Below are positions 50,601 to 62,732 of a stretch of 64,000 bases of DNA, piece after piece (within the stretch, counting starts at the first letter, position 1; the number at the start of each line of letters is the position of its first letter). Location of the stretch: assembly GCA_014549065.1 (NCBI GenBank), contig JACDOX010000016.1, positions 1,629,074 to 1,693,073 on the forward strand. Reading direction: 5' to 3'. This DNA is from Cardinalis cardinalis. Taxonomy: Eukaryota; Chordata; Aves; Passeriformes; Cardinalidae. The notes beneath the pieces are model-generated. The model saw only the letters and a list, made by a program, of their open reading frames with translations. It was not told where the DNA came from and did not search any database. The position numbers were made by a program, and so were the translations under genes.

Positions 50601-52835
50601 CCAAATATGTCAGAAATCATGAAAAATGACTGGTCCTATAGTCAGTGATCAAAGAAAAGGAAAGAGAAGGAAAATTATATACCCAGACTATCTGGCAAAC
50701 ACTTATTGATAGGAAATGCATTTGTTGAACTTAGGAACATTCGATGAATGATTCATAAACAGGATCATGGTAGATTTTGCAGCAAGTAGAATCAGTAGCA
50801 AATAAGTTTAAAAACCTTGAAAAACCAATGTTTTATATTGTCAGATTATTCACTTAACTGAGGCTCTATAATTAATAAATTAGTAATCACTAAATTCAGC
50901 CAATCATATTCATCCGAATTGCTTTGAGCTAATTGTAGATTTGTTATCTGCACAGTGAGGCAGGATGCCAAGAAACAGGATTCTCTTCTCTTCACCTCTG
51001 TTTTAGAAATATTCAGTTATGTTTTGCTCAGGTATTTTGTNATTTCTGACTTCTGACCCTAATCAGAGCCAAAGGAATAAAAGGTACAAGAAAATGCAAT
51101 CAAATTTAAATTTAGTTGCAACTTAGCCAACGAAATGATTTTGAATTAACATGCTTGCTTATCTCCAATCTATGGCATCCTTTGATGACAGATTTTGGTG
51201 TCATTTGCTACAAGTGGTGTTNCTGTTTTAGCTTAACCCTATTTCAAGCTGAGCATATGCATTGGTGGCCACAGAGCTGGAGTCAGTGTCATTCCTCCCA
51301 GCAGCTCTGGAGGTATTCCACGTTTCCCAGCTGCCCTGGGAGTACTGCACACGATGCTGCCAACCTCCCCAGCTCTGGGAAAAGCTTGTCATTCCAGATC
51401 TCTGCTGATTATTGCAGAGTACAAAGTTGCTTAAAAAGATAATAATGAAATGTTGGGTTTTTCTTCATAATAAATTTATTTATTCTTTATCCATAATAGC
51501 TGCTCATTCCAAACACTTCTTATTCATTGAGAAAGNTTCATCACTTATAGATGCTGTATAGATTTTTAATTTTCTCCTGTAAGTGTTATATGATGCCTGT
51601 CAATTACCATTTTGTTCTAAGGCTTTAGGAATTAGATCAGCCTCATTAAAGTAGAACAAAGCAATTTCAAAGTAAACTGAGTATTTTGTGCTGAGCAACC
51701 AAAAAAAAAGATACACTAATCTAAAATTGCCATTTTCATATTGATCAGCCAGGCTTTCTTTCCTTGAAATGCTCTGTAATGAATTTCCACTCAAATTAGG
51801 CATGGCCATAGCAACTGCTTGAAGATGTTAATGGCCAACAGAGTGTTTCATGTCAGAGCCTGACCTTGACACTTGCATCTAGCCCTGTGTTCCAGCTCCC
51901 CAGCAATCTTACATTTTAGGATATTTAAAGTTTGGTCCCTTCCAGGGGCCTCTTTCACATTAATGATAAAAATTTAAATGCATTACTGAACATATGTGAA
52001 CATCCATGGGAGCAGAATATATTCTGTTTTAAATGTGGACATTATTAAAGTTAATCACNTATTAACATTTTATTGAATAAAGATGGATTTAACTGCTTAG
52101 ATATTTCCCTGAGTCACTGATTTGTGNTGGTCCATTACCATGTAAGGCCATCTGTGAGTTTTGGATGTAAATCTGAAGCNTGTGAATCTTTGGGACAGAA
52201 CAGATATGTGTTGTGGTCTTTAAGATTCAATGTGAAAGCTTTAGAATAATGTTGTTAACATTGTTTGCAAAATAACTGCAGGAGCTATATATTCTGTCTA
52301 GTCCAGATGGATAAAATCCCTAAGGGACATTTGTTTTTATGGCCTCTAACTTATTATTTTAATGCTTAACTTTCATGAGGCAAACTCATTATTTTTAGCA
52401 GTCNTTTACTATCTCTTAAATGCAGTGAAAGGCAAAAGAGGACCACAAATTTCTTATATTTAAAGNTACTGAACCAAATTTCAACAATTACCATAGACCT
52501 TGTGTGTTTCTTAAATAAAAATAAGGGTAACTGTCTCTTGACCAAGGCTTTTACCCTCTGAATANAACTCAGACATTATATTGAAGGTTTTGTCTCTATT
52601 CTTGACTCGGTGATGGTTGGTGATTGTTTTCCATCAGGATNTGTTTGATTGCAAATCAGTGAGATTTGCTCTGAGTTCAGCCCAATACATGCAGAGTAGT
52701 CTGTGGTTTAGAGCTNTTAAAAAATCTGAAGCTAGACACAGACAGACACAGAACCTTTAGAATAGGATTGATGTAATCTCAGGAAATCACTGGTTTCCTT
52801 TACTAATCCCAGACAGATTCAGCTTTACCTGAATA
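47693..52835. other. Gene-free stretch; N cluster near 48.84-48.95 kb
   Basis: No supported gene or known repeat. Six Ns lie at 48837, 48844, 48869, 48872, 48881 and 48954, far denser than the window average. Mildly GC-rich patches occur at 48120-48290 and 51250-51400 without recognisable coding content. Confidence 0.5.
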
Positions 52836-53330
52836 ATATTTGACATCCATTTGTCCAACCTGTTTTTAAAATAGCCTGGTGATGCACAATCCCCATCTTC
52901 TCTTAACAGCTGTGTTTTAGCTCTTGGTTCTCTTGCCATTCAGCATGTTTATAATGTATAGGATAAACCTCCTTGTAGTAACTTAAATCCATTACTTATT
53001 GTCCNGGAGAACCCATTGGTGCTTTCCTCTCTCTGCCAACCTCTTGGTGACATCAGCTGTCATTTGAAATAAATACTCATTTCCCTCCTTGATCTTCTTA
53101 CAGCTAAAAGCATTATTTTCCAGCTTTCTTCACAGGTTTTATTGGAAATGGGTTTTGCTTTTTTTTGAGCTTCAGTTGGCAAACTTTCCAGCCCTAATGT
53201 TGTCCCCAAATCTGATGTAGTACTCCAGCTGAGCCCACTGATGTTGGAAGCTTCAGGTATTGTATGTGAAACATTCCTACACACATCTCCTGGTGGGTTA
53301 TGGCCCTGTGGACACTGTTCCATTCTTGGG
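52836..53330 (-). mobile_element. Old, decayed CR1-like LINE fragment
   Basis: The plus strand retains a faint but ordered series of CR1 antisense landmarks: TTTGTCCAACCTGTTTTTAA, a GATGCACAATCCCCATC box, GATAAACCTCCTTGTAGTAA, AATCCATTACTTATTGTCC and TAGTACTCCAGCTGAGCCCA. This fits a CR1 of one of the older avian subfamilies lying on the minus strand. Divergence is heavy, so the limits and the subfamily are uncertain. Confidence 0.6.
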
Positions 53331-56300
53331 CCATTAATTCTCAGATCACCTTCTATAGAACCATTTCTATCTTGTAGGTAGGTGTCACCTTGTGGTACAC
53401 ATTGAATTACTCATTATTTTACTGATTCTACTACATCCTTTCATTCAATTCCTGTCCTCTAAAGTGCTTGCCATNCCTCTAATTGTTATCACCTTCATAA
53501 TTAAGTGCTTTCCATCCTGCCATCTAAATCATCAGTAATGAACCTTGGTGTCTAGAGTAAAGGATGGATTTAGGTCAGCAGAGCTCTGCTAATGGGAAAC
53601 TTGAACAAGTTTGTGGGATCCAGTTCGCTTCTAAAAGAGTTCATTTGTTCCACTTTTGTTATTTACTTGTGGGGGAGAAGTGTTCAGTGCTCTGAGAACT
53701 GGCTTGGCCTGGTAATTCTCATGGCACAATGCAGACAAGAGGAAGGAGACCTTTTGGGCTGACTAGAATGGAAAAATTCCTATTCCTTATGAATGTGGAA
53801 CAGACCTTGGAGGGTTGGCAGGGTCAATATTGGCCAAAAAACAGGAGGGCCTGAATATGAACAATTGGGTTTCTGAGATCTGTTAATATTAGAAGAACAT
53901 ATTGATAATTTGTGAACCAATTCTGTTGTGGAACCAATCCACAGCTCCACTGTCTGCTTGCATGTGCAGCACAGACATTATTATGTTTTCTCAATACTTT
54001 AAAAATGTATCTGTAATCCTTTCAAATTTTAGCTTTCACAGCTTGATACAGGATTCCTTGGAGAATGTATATTATGTCACTAAGATGCAGTTTGAAACAG
54101 ATTCATAGCACTTTACACTGAATAATATGAAGGAGGGACTTTTCTTTATTTATTTTCACCAGGACATTTTCCCAAAAGAATTTAATTTTAAGTTTGCTAA
54201 AAACTGAAAACTATATGTTTGGGGAGATTTGAATCTTTCNGGCCAAATCAAATTTCTCATATTTGTCTCCTATAGAATGTTCTCGTAAGTGAAAATTCTT
54301 TAATCTTTAAACAGTATTTAAGTGGATTTTATTTGCTATAGAGAAAGATAATATTCAGATATTTATTTTACTATTTTATTAATCTTTGTTCCAAAATATT
54401 GAAAGTCTAAAAATATTTTTATATNCTCATGTAAATCATACAAACCAGGACATTTACATCCTTTTAAATAATCAGACCATGATAATANGAATGAAGAGCA
54501 CTGCAAGTAATTATGAATATATATTTCTGGAAAGTTGTACCAGAGTGATGTTTCGGATAAATTTTTATTAAAACTGAAAAAAGCCATTTAATCATTTCCT
54601 CACAAATGTTTGGTACTGAGCACTGCTTAAGCTGTNTCAGCAAGTTGTTGGGAAACAGCAATAAATTTGAAAGCAAACCAATATGAACCAAAGGAATCCT
54701 CTTAGGGACATTTCTGTTTGGGTGGCAAAAAAGGGTTTGATAAATTTACTTTATCATTCCAAAGAAATTACCTAGTTCAACATCATTTGCAGTCCGGCAT
54801 AATTAGATCTTGAGTAATGTGTAACTGATTGTATTTGTAGTGCAAACAAAACCCAANAGTGGCTGTGTAGATCAGAATATTGATGATTTCATATGGAAAA
54901 ATAGATTAGAGACACAGATGGCTTAGGAGACCACGCTGACACTACAGCTTTCTGAAATTTTACAGCTGCTAGGGATATAATGCACTACTGAGAGGCGGCC
55001 AATATGGGACACTGCATTTCTGCTCATTCTGGGAAGGTGNAAAGGCATCTATAAACCAGGGAGCCTGTAGCTTATGTAGATACCAGAAAAAGAGCAAAAG
55101 GGTCAGCTTTTTTGTTCCTTGACGTCAGCACTGTGCTCACTCTTTGCTGAGGACAGCACTGTGCAAAACGTTGCTATTTATTCCATACCAGCTCTGAGCT
55201 GCTTAATCCTTAATCTCTGGGTTGATTATTTTTTGTCATAAACTCTCAAAACCAGGAATAAATGTCAGAATATTTTTATATTTGCATTCCTGTGAAAATG
55301 TTTTCTCTGCATGCTCATCTCAGATTTTGACATTAAATGTGCCTCCAGCACTCAGAGATATGTCCAGACTGAGTCCCTAAATGAAAGACAACCTTGATGT
55401 TTAGCATCATAAACACCTTGATGGGCATCAGCTGATTTCTATCAGCTTAACTCAGTGTACCAACCCACCTTTCTGTACTCTGCTGTGCAAATCCTTCATT
55501 AAAAAGTGTAACAGGGAAAAGAAGGACTATTTTAGACCTCATTTGCAGGTTNAGGTTCAACTATTACTGAAAGAAATGCAACCAATCAATGCAAGAATGT
55601 ATTAAAGGACATCTGGGACCCTACCTGCTTAAGTATTTATCACTCACTGGCATGATGCATGGGAATTTGTGAGCCTGTTAAGTAAGAGGTTAAATATGTG
55701 ATGAATTTTTATTTCAGGAAGAGATAGAGGAAACAAATACAGCGGAAATTTAATTAGCTGAATGGAATTATGCATTTTTAAAATGGTTTTGGCAAAGTAC
55801 AGAGGAATAGGAAATGAACCAACTTATGTAAGCACAAAACTGATGGGCCTGCTCTGGGTTTATACTAAGAAAGTTTCCTTTGGAGGCGTGTTTAGCTCTT
55901 TAGGAAATAAAAAAAGACAGTTAAAAAGTATTTGAAACTGCAGAGCAGGGTAGCCCTGGTGATCATTTGGACTCAGGNAAAAATCTCCAGATTGAGCTTT
56001 GTGTAAAATAGAAAAGATTAGTCATCATCAATAGTTATTTAAATGTAAGGTTGGGAGGCTTTAGAAGAGATCAAATGCATCACAGAACTAAGCAAAATGT
56101 GAGCTGGTTCGAAAAAAAGCAGCTTTTTGGTAAATAATGAATCTATCTTATTAAATGATTAATATTTCCACAAAAAGATCATTCTTTCATCTATTTAATA
56201 TAAGCACAGAGAAAACTAATGTCTGGGACTTGGAGCTANCAAAATCAAAATAAAGAAATTGAAATAAAGAGAACTCATATAAGTGTATACAATTAATTAT

Positions 56301-57148
56301 TATTCCCATTTGANTTTGTAGTTGACTCTGCCCCATACTGCCTTCCATCAGCTCTACCTGCCATTCTATAGGAAGGCTCTCATTCATAAACTCATTTGAG
56401 GGTCCAAAGATTCTTTACANAACAGGAGAAAAATAAATTGTTGTGGTCTTTATTCTTGGTCCTTCTGTCTTCAAAATCTGGGACCTGCACNGTGTATTCT
56501 GAAAATTCATCTGTGCCCACACAATAAATCTGACACAAGAAACACCNTGAATTCCTCTTGGCTCTTTAAATTTCTGGTATTGGATATTCAGAGCTGCCAG
56601 ATTCTGGACATTCTGAACACAAATTAAAAAGTTTCTCAATCAAAATAGCTGTCTTTANTTTTAAGGTAAACTTCTATAAAGCAGCTTCTAGAAAGATAAT
56701 CTATTTATTGTTTTGTTATGTAAACCAGATTGATATCCAGAGCTGTGGGGCTCAAAGGATGTTGCTGGCATGGTAATAAGGCCCAGTTCAGTCAACTGNG
56801 GCTTGCTGGTTTATGTGTTGAGCTGACCAAGCACTTATCAAGTGATGTGTTTTGTTGAGATTCTCATCTNGTTTTGTTGTTATTCAGACTTCAGTTTGTG
56901 CTCATAACTCTGTGGAAATGTTTTGAATTCTGAGAGTGTGAAGTGCAGCCATCCCTGTGTTGTGTTTTGGCGCAGTCNCACTTCTGTAATGATGGGCACT
57001 GCCCAAAGAGGTCATTTCAAACAGAGCCAAATCAGCTGCCTCCTCATCCTTTATTTCCAGACAAAAAGTCCTTAATTCCCGTAATTTTCTGTCAGTGTGG
57101 TGATTCCTGCCCTCTGGGTAAGAACTGTGGGAAATCAATGTTCAGTCA
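53331..57148. other. Gene-free stretch with one CRE palindrome
   Basis: No gene or transposon is recognised. A complete TGACGTCA palindrome, the consensus for CREB/ATF factors, lies at 55120-55127. It is followed by GCACTGTGC-type repeats (about 55128-55166). On its own this is weak regulatory evidence. Confidence 0.45.
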
Positions 57149-57171
57149 GGTCAGGTCAGTCAGGTCAGTTT
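57149..57171. repeat. Small GTCAG/GGTCA direct repeat
   Basis: Consecutive TCAGG and TCAGT units form a short tandem array of about five copies. AGGTCA half-sites occur within it, so nuclear-receptor binding is conceivable, but simple slippage explains it. Confidence 0.6.
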
Positions 57172-57671
57172 AAGGTCACTCTGCTGCTGCTCCAGGCTCT
57201 GTCCCAGCATCATAACACAATTGCTCTTGCATTAGAGCAGTCTCCTGAAAAAGGAGCCTTTCCTTTCTTCACTGCTCTTTTCCCTTTCCTCTCCCTGACA
57301 GAATCCTTGCTCTGGCACTANATACAATACTCAGTCTTGCTTAACATTTTCCAGCTGAAATGTTCAAAACTCCCAGATTTCACAGGCTCCAGTNTTAAAG
57401 TATTTTATGATGTTTTGCTAAATGAATGAATTGTGACCATGAACTGCCTCTGCTGACATTCCATTCCCAAGGTATGGCACTTGATTTTAGGACACTTGTA
57501 AGTAAAGCATTTTGATTGAAGCAATTACAATGCNTTTTTCTCAGCAGCTTTATCCACATGCACTGGCTTTGGCTGGCATTGAGTTCATTTGCTTCCCAGT
57601 AGCTTGTATGATGTTTCAGTGCAGTTTCAGTGTTGGAGTTTCAGTGTGACTGAAACAACCTTGGTTTTAGC

Positions 57672-58131
57672 TGTCACTGGGCAGANCTTACCCAGAGCCA
57701 NGGCCTTTCCTGCTGCTCACCCACNNCACCAGAGAGGGGCTGGGGGTGCCCAGGGAGCTGGGAGGGGACACAGCCAGGACAGCTGATCCCAGCAGACCCA
57801 GGGGATATCCCAGGCCATGCTCAGCATTTACATCTGGGGAAAAGGAAGAAGGAGGAACATTCAGAGTGATGGTGTCTGTCTTCCTCACTGCTGTGTGTGA
57901 TGGAGCCCTGCTGTCCCAAAAATGCCTTAACACCCATTTTCCCATGGGAAGTAGTGAATGAGCTCCTCTTTTGCCTCACTGACACAAAAGCAGCTTTTGC
58001 TTTACCTATTCAACTGTCTTTATCTCAACCCACCAGTTTTCTCACTTCTGCAGCTCTGATTTGCTTCCCCATCCCACTGTGGGGGAGTGAGTGGCTGAGA
58101 GGGGCTCAGCTGCCACCAGGGTAACCTGCAA
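57672..58131 (+). mobile_element. Decayed LTR element
   Basis: An ordered set of blocks matches a bird LTR type I recognise: TGTCACTGGGCAG, CTTACCCAGAGCCA, GGGAGGGGACACAGCCAGGA, GAACATTCAGAGTGATGG, TGATGGAGCCCTGCTGTCC, CTGTCTTTATCTCAACCCAC and AGTTTTCTCACTTCTGCAG. A GTGGGGGAGTGAGTGGCTGA block closes the 3' end. In this family the end normally reads as a GGTTAAACCACAACA type. Here it has decayed to GGGTAACCTGCAATA. The left limit may lie up to about 80 bases further left. Four Ns (57687, 57702, 57725, 57726) fall inside. The open frames at 57589-57961 are not genes. Confidence 0.7.
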
Positions 58132-59410
58132 TAGCATGTCCTTAGGTGTCTCTGAAAACCAGTTATTTTCTATATCTTCTTCTGTTAAAAAGCCTGAAGA
58201 CAGCCAGTGGTCTAACCATTTATCTTTTGGTTGTCTGTAGAGCTATAACAATATAGATGGCATAGTCCAGTGTCAAAAAAANATCTATAAGCATTTGACC
58301 TTACATTATATCCTGTTAAAAAAAAACCAACAAAAANCAACAAAATCCAAACATGGGTAATNGAATAGTATTTCATTCTGTTGCCTTTCCAACCAATATC
58401 CCCTAAAAAGCTGGCTCATGCACACAGATGCTNAAAGGTGCATTTCTAGTCTCCAGGGTATTTTACAATGACACTGTATGTTCTTCTGTACCTAAAGTAT
58501 TTCTCTGGTGAAGCTCTTTCCCATCTACCAGGAAAGGTAAAACCATATTCAACATAAAAGTTAAAATNATTTTTCATTTATCTTTCCTTTTGAAGTTGTC
58601 CAAAATGTCCAGAAAGATTCAGAGGTTAAAAAGAATCTTGATAAAGGTTTTGTACAAAATACCAACAGGATGGAATCATGTGTGTGCTAATATTTGCTGT
58701 GAAGGGCAGGGGGAAGGGAAGGATAAAATGTGACAATTCTGGGGAGTNAAACAAGCCACAAAATGAATGCAAATGAAGAAAAGGATAAAGCTTGATCTGC
58801 TTAGTCTGGTGAACTTTAATGTTTTAATATGTTTTGTGTCTATGGATTGTGCCTGGCAATTGATCTGGTATTGAGCAAGTGGATTATGTATTATTTCTTA
58901 ATTTCCACTTTCATGTTTCTAGGAATTCAGATCTTCAGAAGAAAAAAATGCTCTCCATCTTCATAGCAAAGTGATAAGTAATCAGTAAGTACTTGGGAAT
59001 GGAATTTTTTTTTGGCAACTTAATTGAAGCGAATTTCATCCTTAAACCTTTAATTTCTTTCCACAAGAAAGAACAATGCTGAAATACATAAGGGGCCATC
59101 CTGAAAAGTGAGAAAGAGTGTGCAAAAAATAGCTACCCAGATGAATGCATAAAGCATAGAAGAAGCACAAAGAATATATCAGTATATTGCTTCTGCTTTT
59201 TTTTAATGGAAATGAAATCCCAGTGAAATAAAATTTGTATTGGGGTGGTGGCTTTTGCTTCTCTGCTTGTTTTCTTTCATTTATATAGTTATTTTCATCA
59301 AAATAGTATTTTTCAGGTGTAAAGCCCAGGTGTATCCCCTTGTTCATGTTGTACTTGGAGGATATGGTGGTTTTGTCTGTCCTTAATATTTGCTAATGCA
59401 GCAAAAGCAA
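58132..59410. other. Gene-free stretch
   Basis: Contains A-rich low-complexity sequence at about 58318-58350. The minus-strand frame at 59042-59347 (101 codons, starting NKGIHLGFTPEKYYFDENN) is hydrophilic at first and hydrophobic later. I do not recognise it, and it has no flanking splice sites that I trust. Confidence 0.45.
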
Positions 59411-59431
59411 CTCTCTCTCTCTCTCTTGCAG
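59411..59431 (+). repeat. CT microsatellite forming a splice-acceptor-like site
   Basis: An eight-unit CT run (59411-59426) is followed by TTGCAG and then CGCTGGG. This makes a strong-looking polypyrimidine tract and 3' splice site on the plus strand. No open exon follows convincingly, so I class it as a microsatellite. Confidence 0.8.
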
Positions 59432-59495
59432 CGCTGGGAGAGAAGGGTGGATTTCTGTACCTCAGGGACTGGCTGCTGGAAAATTGAAAGGCTGT

Positions 59496-60034
59496 TGTAG
59501 CCTAACATGGATAAAGAGACACCAAAATGAGATATTTATTGTCTGGTCTTATTTTCTTGGCATCTGGGGCTTATCTAGAAAAGTTCTCTGTAGGAGAAAG
59601 CAACAGGAGTATTAATGCTGTTTTGCTCAGGAGGTGCTGGCGCCTGCGAGCACCATGGAGAGCTCCTGTCCCAGCCCCAGGGCCAGCGCGCGGCGCTCGG
59701 GAGAGGCTCCGAGGGCAACCAAAGCTCTTCAGCCGCACAGCTGTGTCACTACAGGACACGAAACAACACGGGCTCGCTGCTCTTTCCAAGGGAATAAAGG
59801 GACTTTTATTTTTCTGACTCTAACATTTATAGATTTCCAAAAGTGACAGTGCATTGGAGGGTGACAGTGCCACCTCTCCAGTGACNCTGGACAAACCAAC
59901 AGCCCATCAAATTTCTGCTCCTCCATAAAAGAATGCAAAACAATGAGTTATTTACAGAAAGGGTGTGAGAAAGTTCANTNCAAGAATGTAAANNTNAGAA
60001 GGCTTAGAAAATCTTAAAAAACCAGGGCCACACA
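59496..60034 (-). mobile_element. LTR element with CpG-dense core, minus orientation
   Basis: On the minus strand the element would start TGTGTGGCCCTGG at 60034, have a TATA-like CTATAAATG in a U3 part shared with the 15.6-15.85 kb element, and carry AATAAATAT (59530-59540 region) before ending GTTAGGCTACA at 59496. Flanking pentamers GCTGT (59491-59495) and GGTGT (60035-60039) differ at one base, compatible with an old 5-bp target duplication of ERVL type. The middle (59635-59745) is CpG-dense and GC-rich. Six Ns cluster within 59886-59996. No internal viral genes adjoin it. Confidence 0.65.
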
Positions 60035-61117
60035 GGTGTTTGCAAGGTCCTTCTCCCAAGCACAGGGGAGACACAGGAAAAACCGCTGAGGTGCTTCTCT
60101 GCCCATTTTATTACGGGCAGGGGGTGCTGGTGTTGGGATGGAAGCTGCAGAGGCAGGAGGTGCCAGGTCAGAAACACCTCAGGCAGGCAGAGCAGCCTTT
60201 TCACTGCTGCTGGGGAGGCGCCACCGCAGCAGCTGCTCCAGGGCTCCCGACTGGCTCTGACAGCCCTTCCTGCACTGCACCATTCTAGTTTTTTCAGGAT
60301 GAAGCCTACTGTATTAAAGCAGGTGTTTCCTGACAACCTCANGGCTTCCAGCAAAGCTCTGCCTGCTCTTCTTCATGTTCCCAAACATTCATACTACAAA
60401 GGAAGAGAGAAAACTGCAGATGACCCTGCTTTGCAGACAAAAAATTTGCATTTAGTGACAGGANTTGGTTTGCAAAGCTGCAGGTCATACAGGAACATAT
60501 CAGTGATGTTCACACAGGCTCTGCTTGTATCTAACAACCAGCAGCACAGCACTGAGAGCTTTTATTCAAAATGATTCATTGGAAACTTGGAACCAGCTGT
60601 ATGGTGAGAACTGTGCCTACAGTTACTGTATACAAGAACTTCAAATACATATTCTTGCTTAAAAAGCATTTTATCCTTCAGGCCAGACAGCTTAATGAAC
60701 CAAACAATAAACCAAAGTCAAACCTATAATAATAATGCAAAACATAAAATACCAAACCAAATATAATAAATCAAAGTCAAACCTAAACACAGGAAGGCTA
60801 TTCACATGTAGAGNTATTTCCTGGTGCAGGAAATTTCTGTAATCCATAATTTTGGTAATATTCTTATAAAAAATATTTTACAATTTTTTTTCTTGGCCAG
60901 TGCTGTAATTCCTTGGAGCCTTTTAAGCTGTGGATGTTGCAGAGAACTTCTAAAACTGAGACAACCTCAGAGTAAATTGGTAGAAGACAGTTCAAAGAGC
61001 AGCATGTAGGGTGACATTCCCTGTGTTACATCTCACTTAATGAAGCTTGCAAATGCAATCAGAAAGACCTTTTAAATTAGATTTCATAATTTGGCTTAGA
61101 ACCTGAAATCAACTTAC
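60035..61117. other. Mixed stretch; GC-rich start and a 59-bp-spaced repeat
   Basis: 60040-60290 is GC-rich and unrecognised. It could be a further repeat fragment. A 20-base block AATAAAcCAAAGTCAAACCT at 60706-60725 recurs with one substitution at 60765-60784, a spacing of 59 bases. No gene is supported here. Confidence 0.5.
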
Positions 61118-61438
61118 CTCCACAGAAATCAACAATCCTGTAACCACAGTAGTACAGAACCTGGGAGTGGGTGAAAATGTGTAGGTGGAAACAGAACAGA
61201 ATTTTATTCTGTTTTTCTTGGTGCTGGCAATGTCATAAACATCCTGGCATTCTGATATTATTGTGTTAATGTTAAAATATTTGGTTGATGCAAATAGGAG
61301 TCGAGATGTAATATNCTTTATATGGCATTGCCCAGAGCAAAGTAAGAACACCATGACAACAAGTAGCCTGCAAGCTGTCATGTTATTTGTGTTCAGCTTG
61401 CAGAACAGCTTATAAAAAGCCATCAGCTGACAGTCATC
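61118..61438 (-). CDS. Candidate coding exon, unknown protein
   Basis: On the minus strand a 321-base block (107 codons, phase 0 at both ends) is open in one frame only. It is preceded by a pyrimidine-containing tract ending TTCAG and followed by GAG|GTAAGTT, a near-perfect donor. The frame closes with a stop two codons beyond the donor. The translation runs from DDCQLMAFYKLFCKLN through a hydrophobic LLVVMVFLLC section to TVVTGLLISVE and crosses one N at 61314. I do not recognise it. The alternative is a chance frame next to a chance donor, which is common in a window this size. It would fit directly after the candidate exon at 63774-63903 but not after 62443-62732, whose end phase differs. 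Confidence 0.25.
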
Positions 61439-62442
61439 CTGAACGTCAATAGTAATTGAGAGAGAAAGAATAGAAGAATTACAAATGGTGAACATGATAA
61501 AAAGCCAAAAAAGGTACAATAAAACACCCTAGGAACAATGCTTTTCCATACTCTTTGAGTTTTTTTAAATGAGTCANTGATTAAAAAATACAGCTTCTTG
61601 AGTAAAACCTTAAATGCAACCACTCCAACCTTCAGACATCACCATTCCCCCTGTAGAGAACTTTACTAATNAAAGGTGACAGCACAAAAGAAACCTTTCC
61701 AAAATTTTACTGAACATTTATTTACTGAAGCATTTATTAAATTGACGAAGATGACTACAGGNATATGAGGAAATTTTTTCTGAAGGTATATGGATTATAC
61801 AGAAAAAATATCTGAAGAACAGCAGACTCTGTGAAGAGTAACACAGCATTTAAGAATATTGCCCACAGTGCTGTCAGTACCATTGCAGATTTACCTNTTG
61901 TGATTAAGCCTCACAGTAGTTATTAATCTATTTTTCCTTATTGCAAAATAATCTTTCATTGTTTAGGTTTTGGACCAGCTTATTGCTGTTCTGCCATGTA
62001 CACAAGTAGTGACTATGAGGCAATGAGTTTTTTTGTACTGGTGAACAGGATCAGAGAGGTCACTGCCCTGGGGAAATNCAGTTCCAGGAAACAAGCAAGG
62101 AGCAAGAGTGCACATTTTACAGGGCTGGCTTAGTTTCAGTGGGACTGTTTGTAAGAGCCAAGTGAGTGGGAATTGNTCCTTTAACTGTCACTGCTTCATT
62201 TGAAATGTAGAGTATGTGAAATTGTGGCCAGGTGTTTTGAAATCTGAATTTTTACACACAACACACAATTAGTCTTTTCTAGGTGAAGCAAAAATAAAAA
62301 TGGTGATACCAAGCTAAAAAGACCTACAACTCTNATTTTTGGCTGTCCCAGGTTTTTCTGTATCCTTTGACACCCAACATATCAGGGAATGCAAAGATGA
62401 GCTACTGCTAGTGTAAATGCAAAGCAATATTTTAGCACTTAC
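61439..62442. other. Stretch between candidate exons, no feature recognised
   Basis: AT-rich sequence with no recognised repeat. If the flanking blocks are exons, this would be intron. Confidence 0.4.
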
Positions 62443-62732
62443 CTGTGGAAAAAAACAAATTTGTCAGACAGAATGCAGGGCACCAGTAACACACATTGCT
62501 GATTCCCTTGAATGACACATGGGATCCAATAAACTACTTTTGCAGTGTGCTGCACCACTTTCCAAATACCAGGGAGCTCAAAACCTGAGCTCATAGTTGG
62601 CTTCATTAATGAGGTACCCCAGTAAAAGTATGAGCAGCATTGCTGACAGCCCATCTGTCTGCTGCCAGCCAGGAATCGATAGCCTGGCCCCCACCTGCAC
62701 AGAAACTTCTTGAAGAATTCACTGAGCAATCC
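62443..62732 (-). CDS. Candidate exon, unknown product
   Basis: On the minus strand this 290-base block follows TTTACTTTCTAG, a good acceptor, and ends at CACAG|GTAAGTGC, a consensus donor. One frame is open for its whole length, beginning GLLSEFFKKFLCRWGPGYRF and ending SDKFVFFH. It enters in phase 0 and leaves after two bases of a codon. The phase-0 entry is compatible with the exit of the 63774-63903 block. The translation has unusually many Trp, Cys and Phe and no family I know, so the block may instead be untranslated or spurious. A T-run just before the donor (TTTTTTTCCACAG) could equally be an acceptor. Confidence 0.22.

Noticed and set aside
59411..59520. Plus-strand exon after the CT-rich acceptor
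   Set aside because: The acceptor is made of a CT microsatellite, and the sequence after it soon meets stops and then an LTR end. No matching donor was found.
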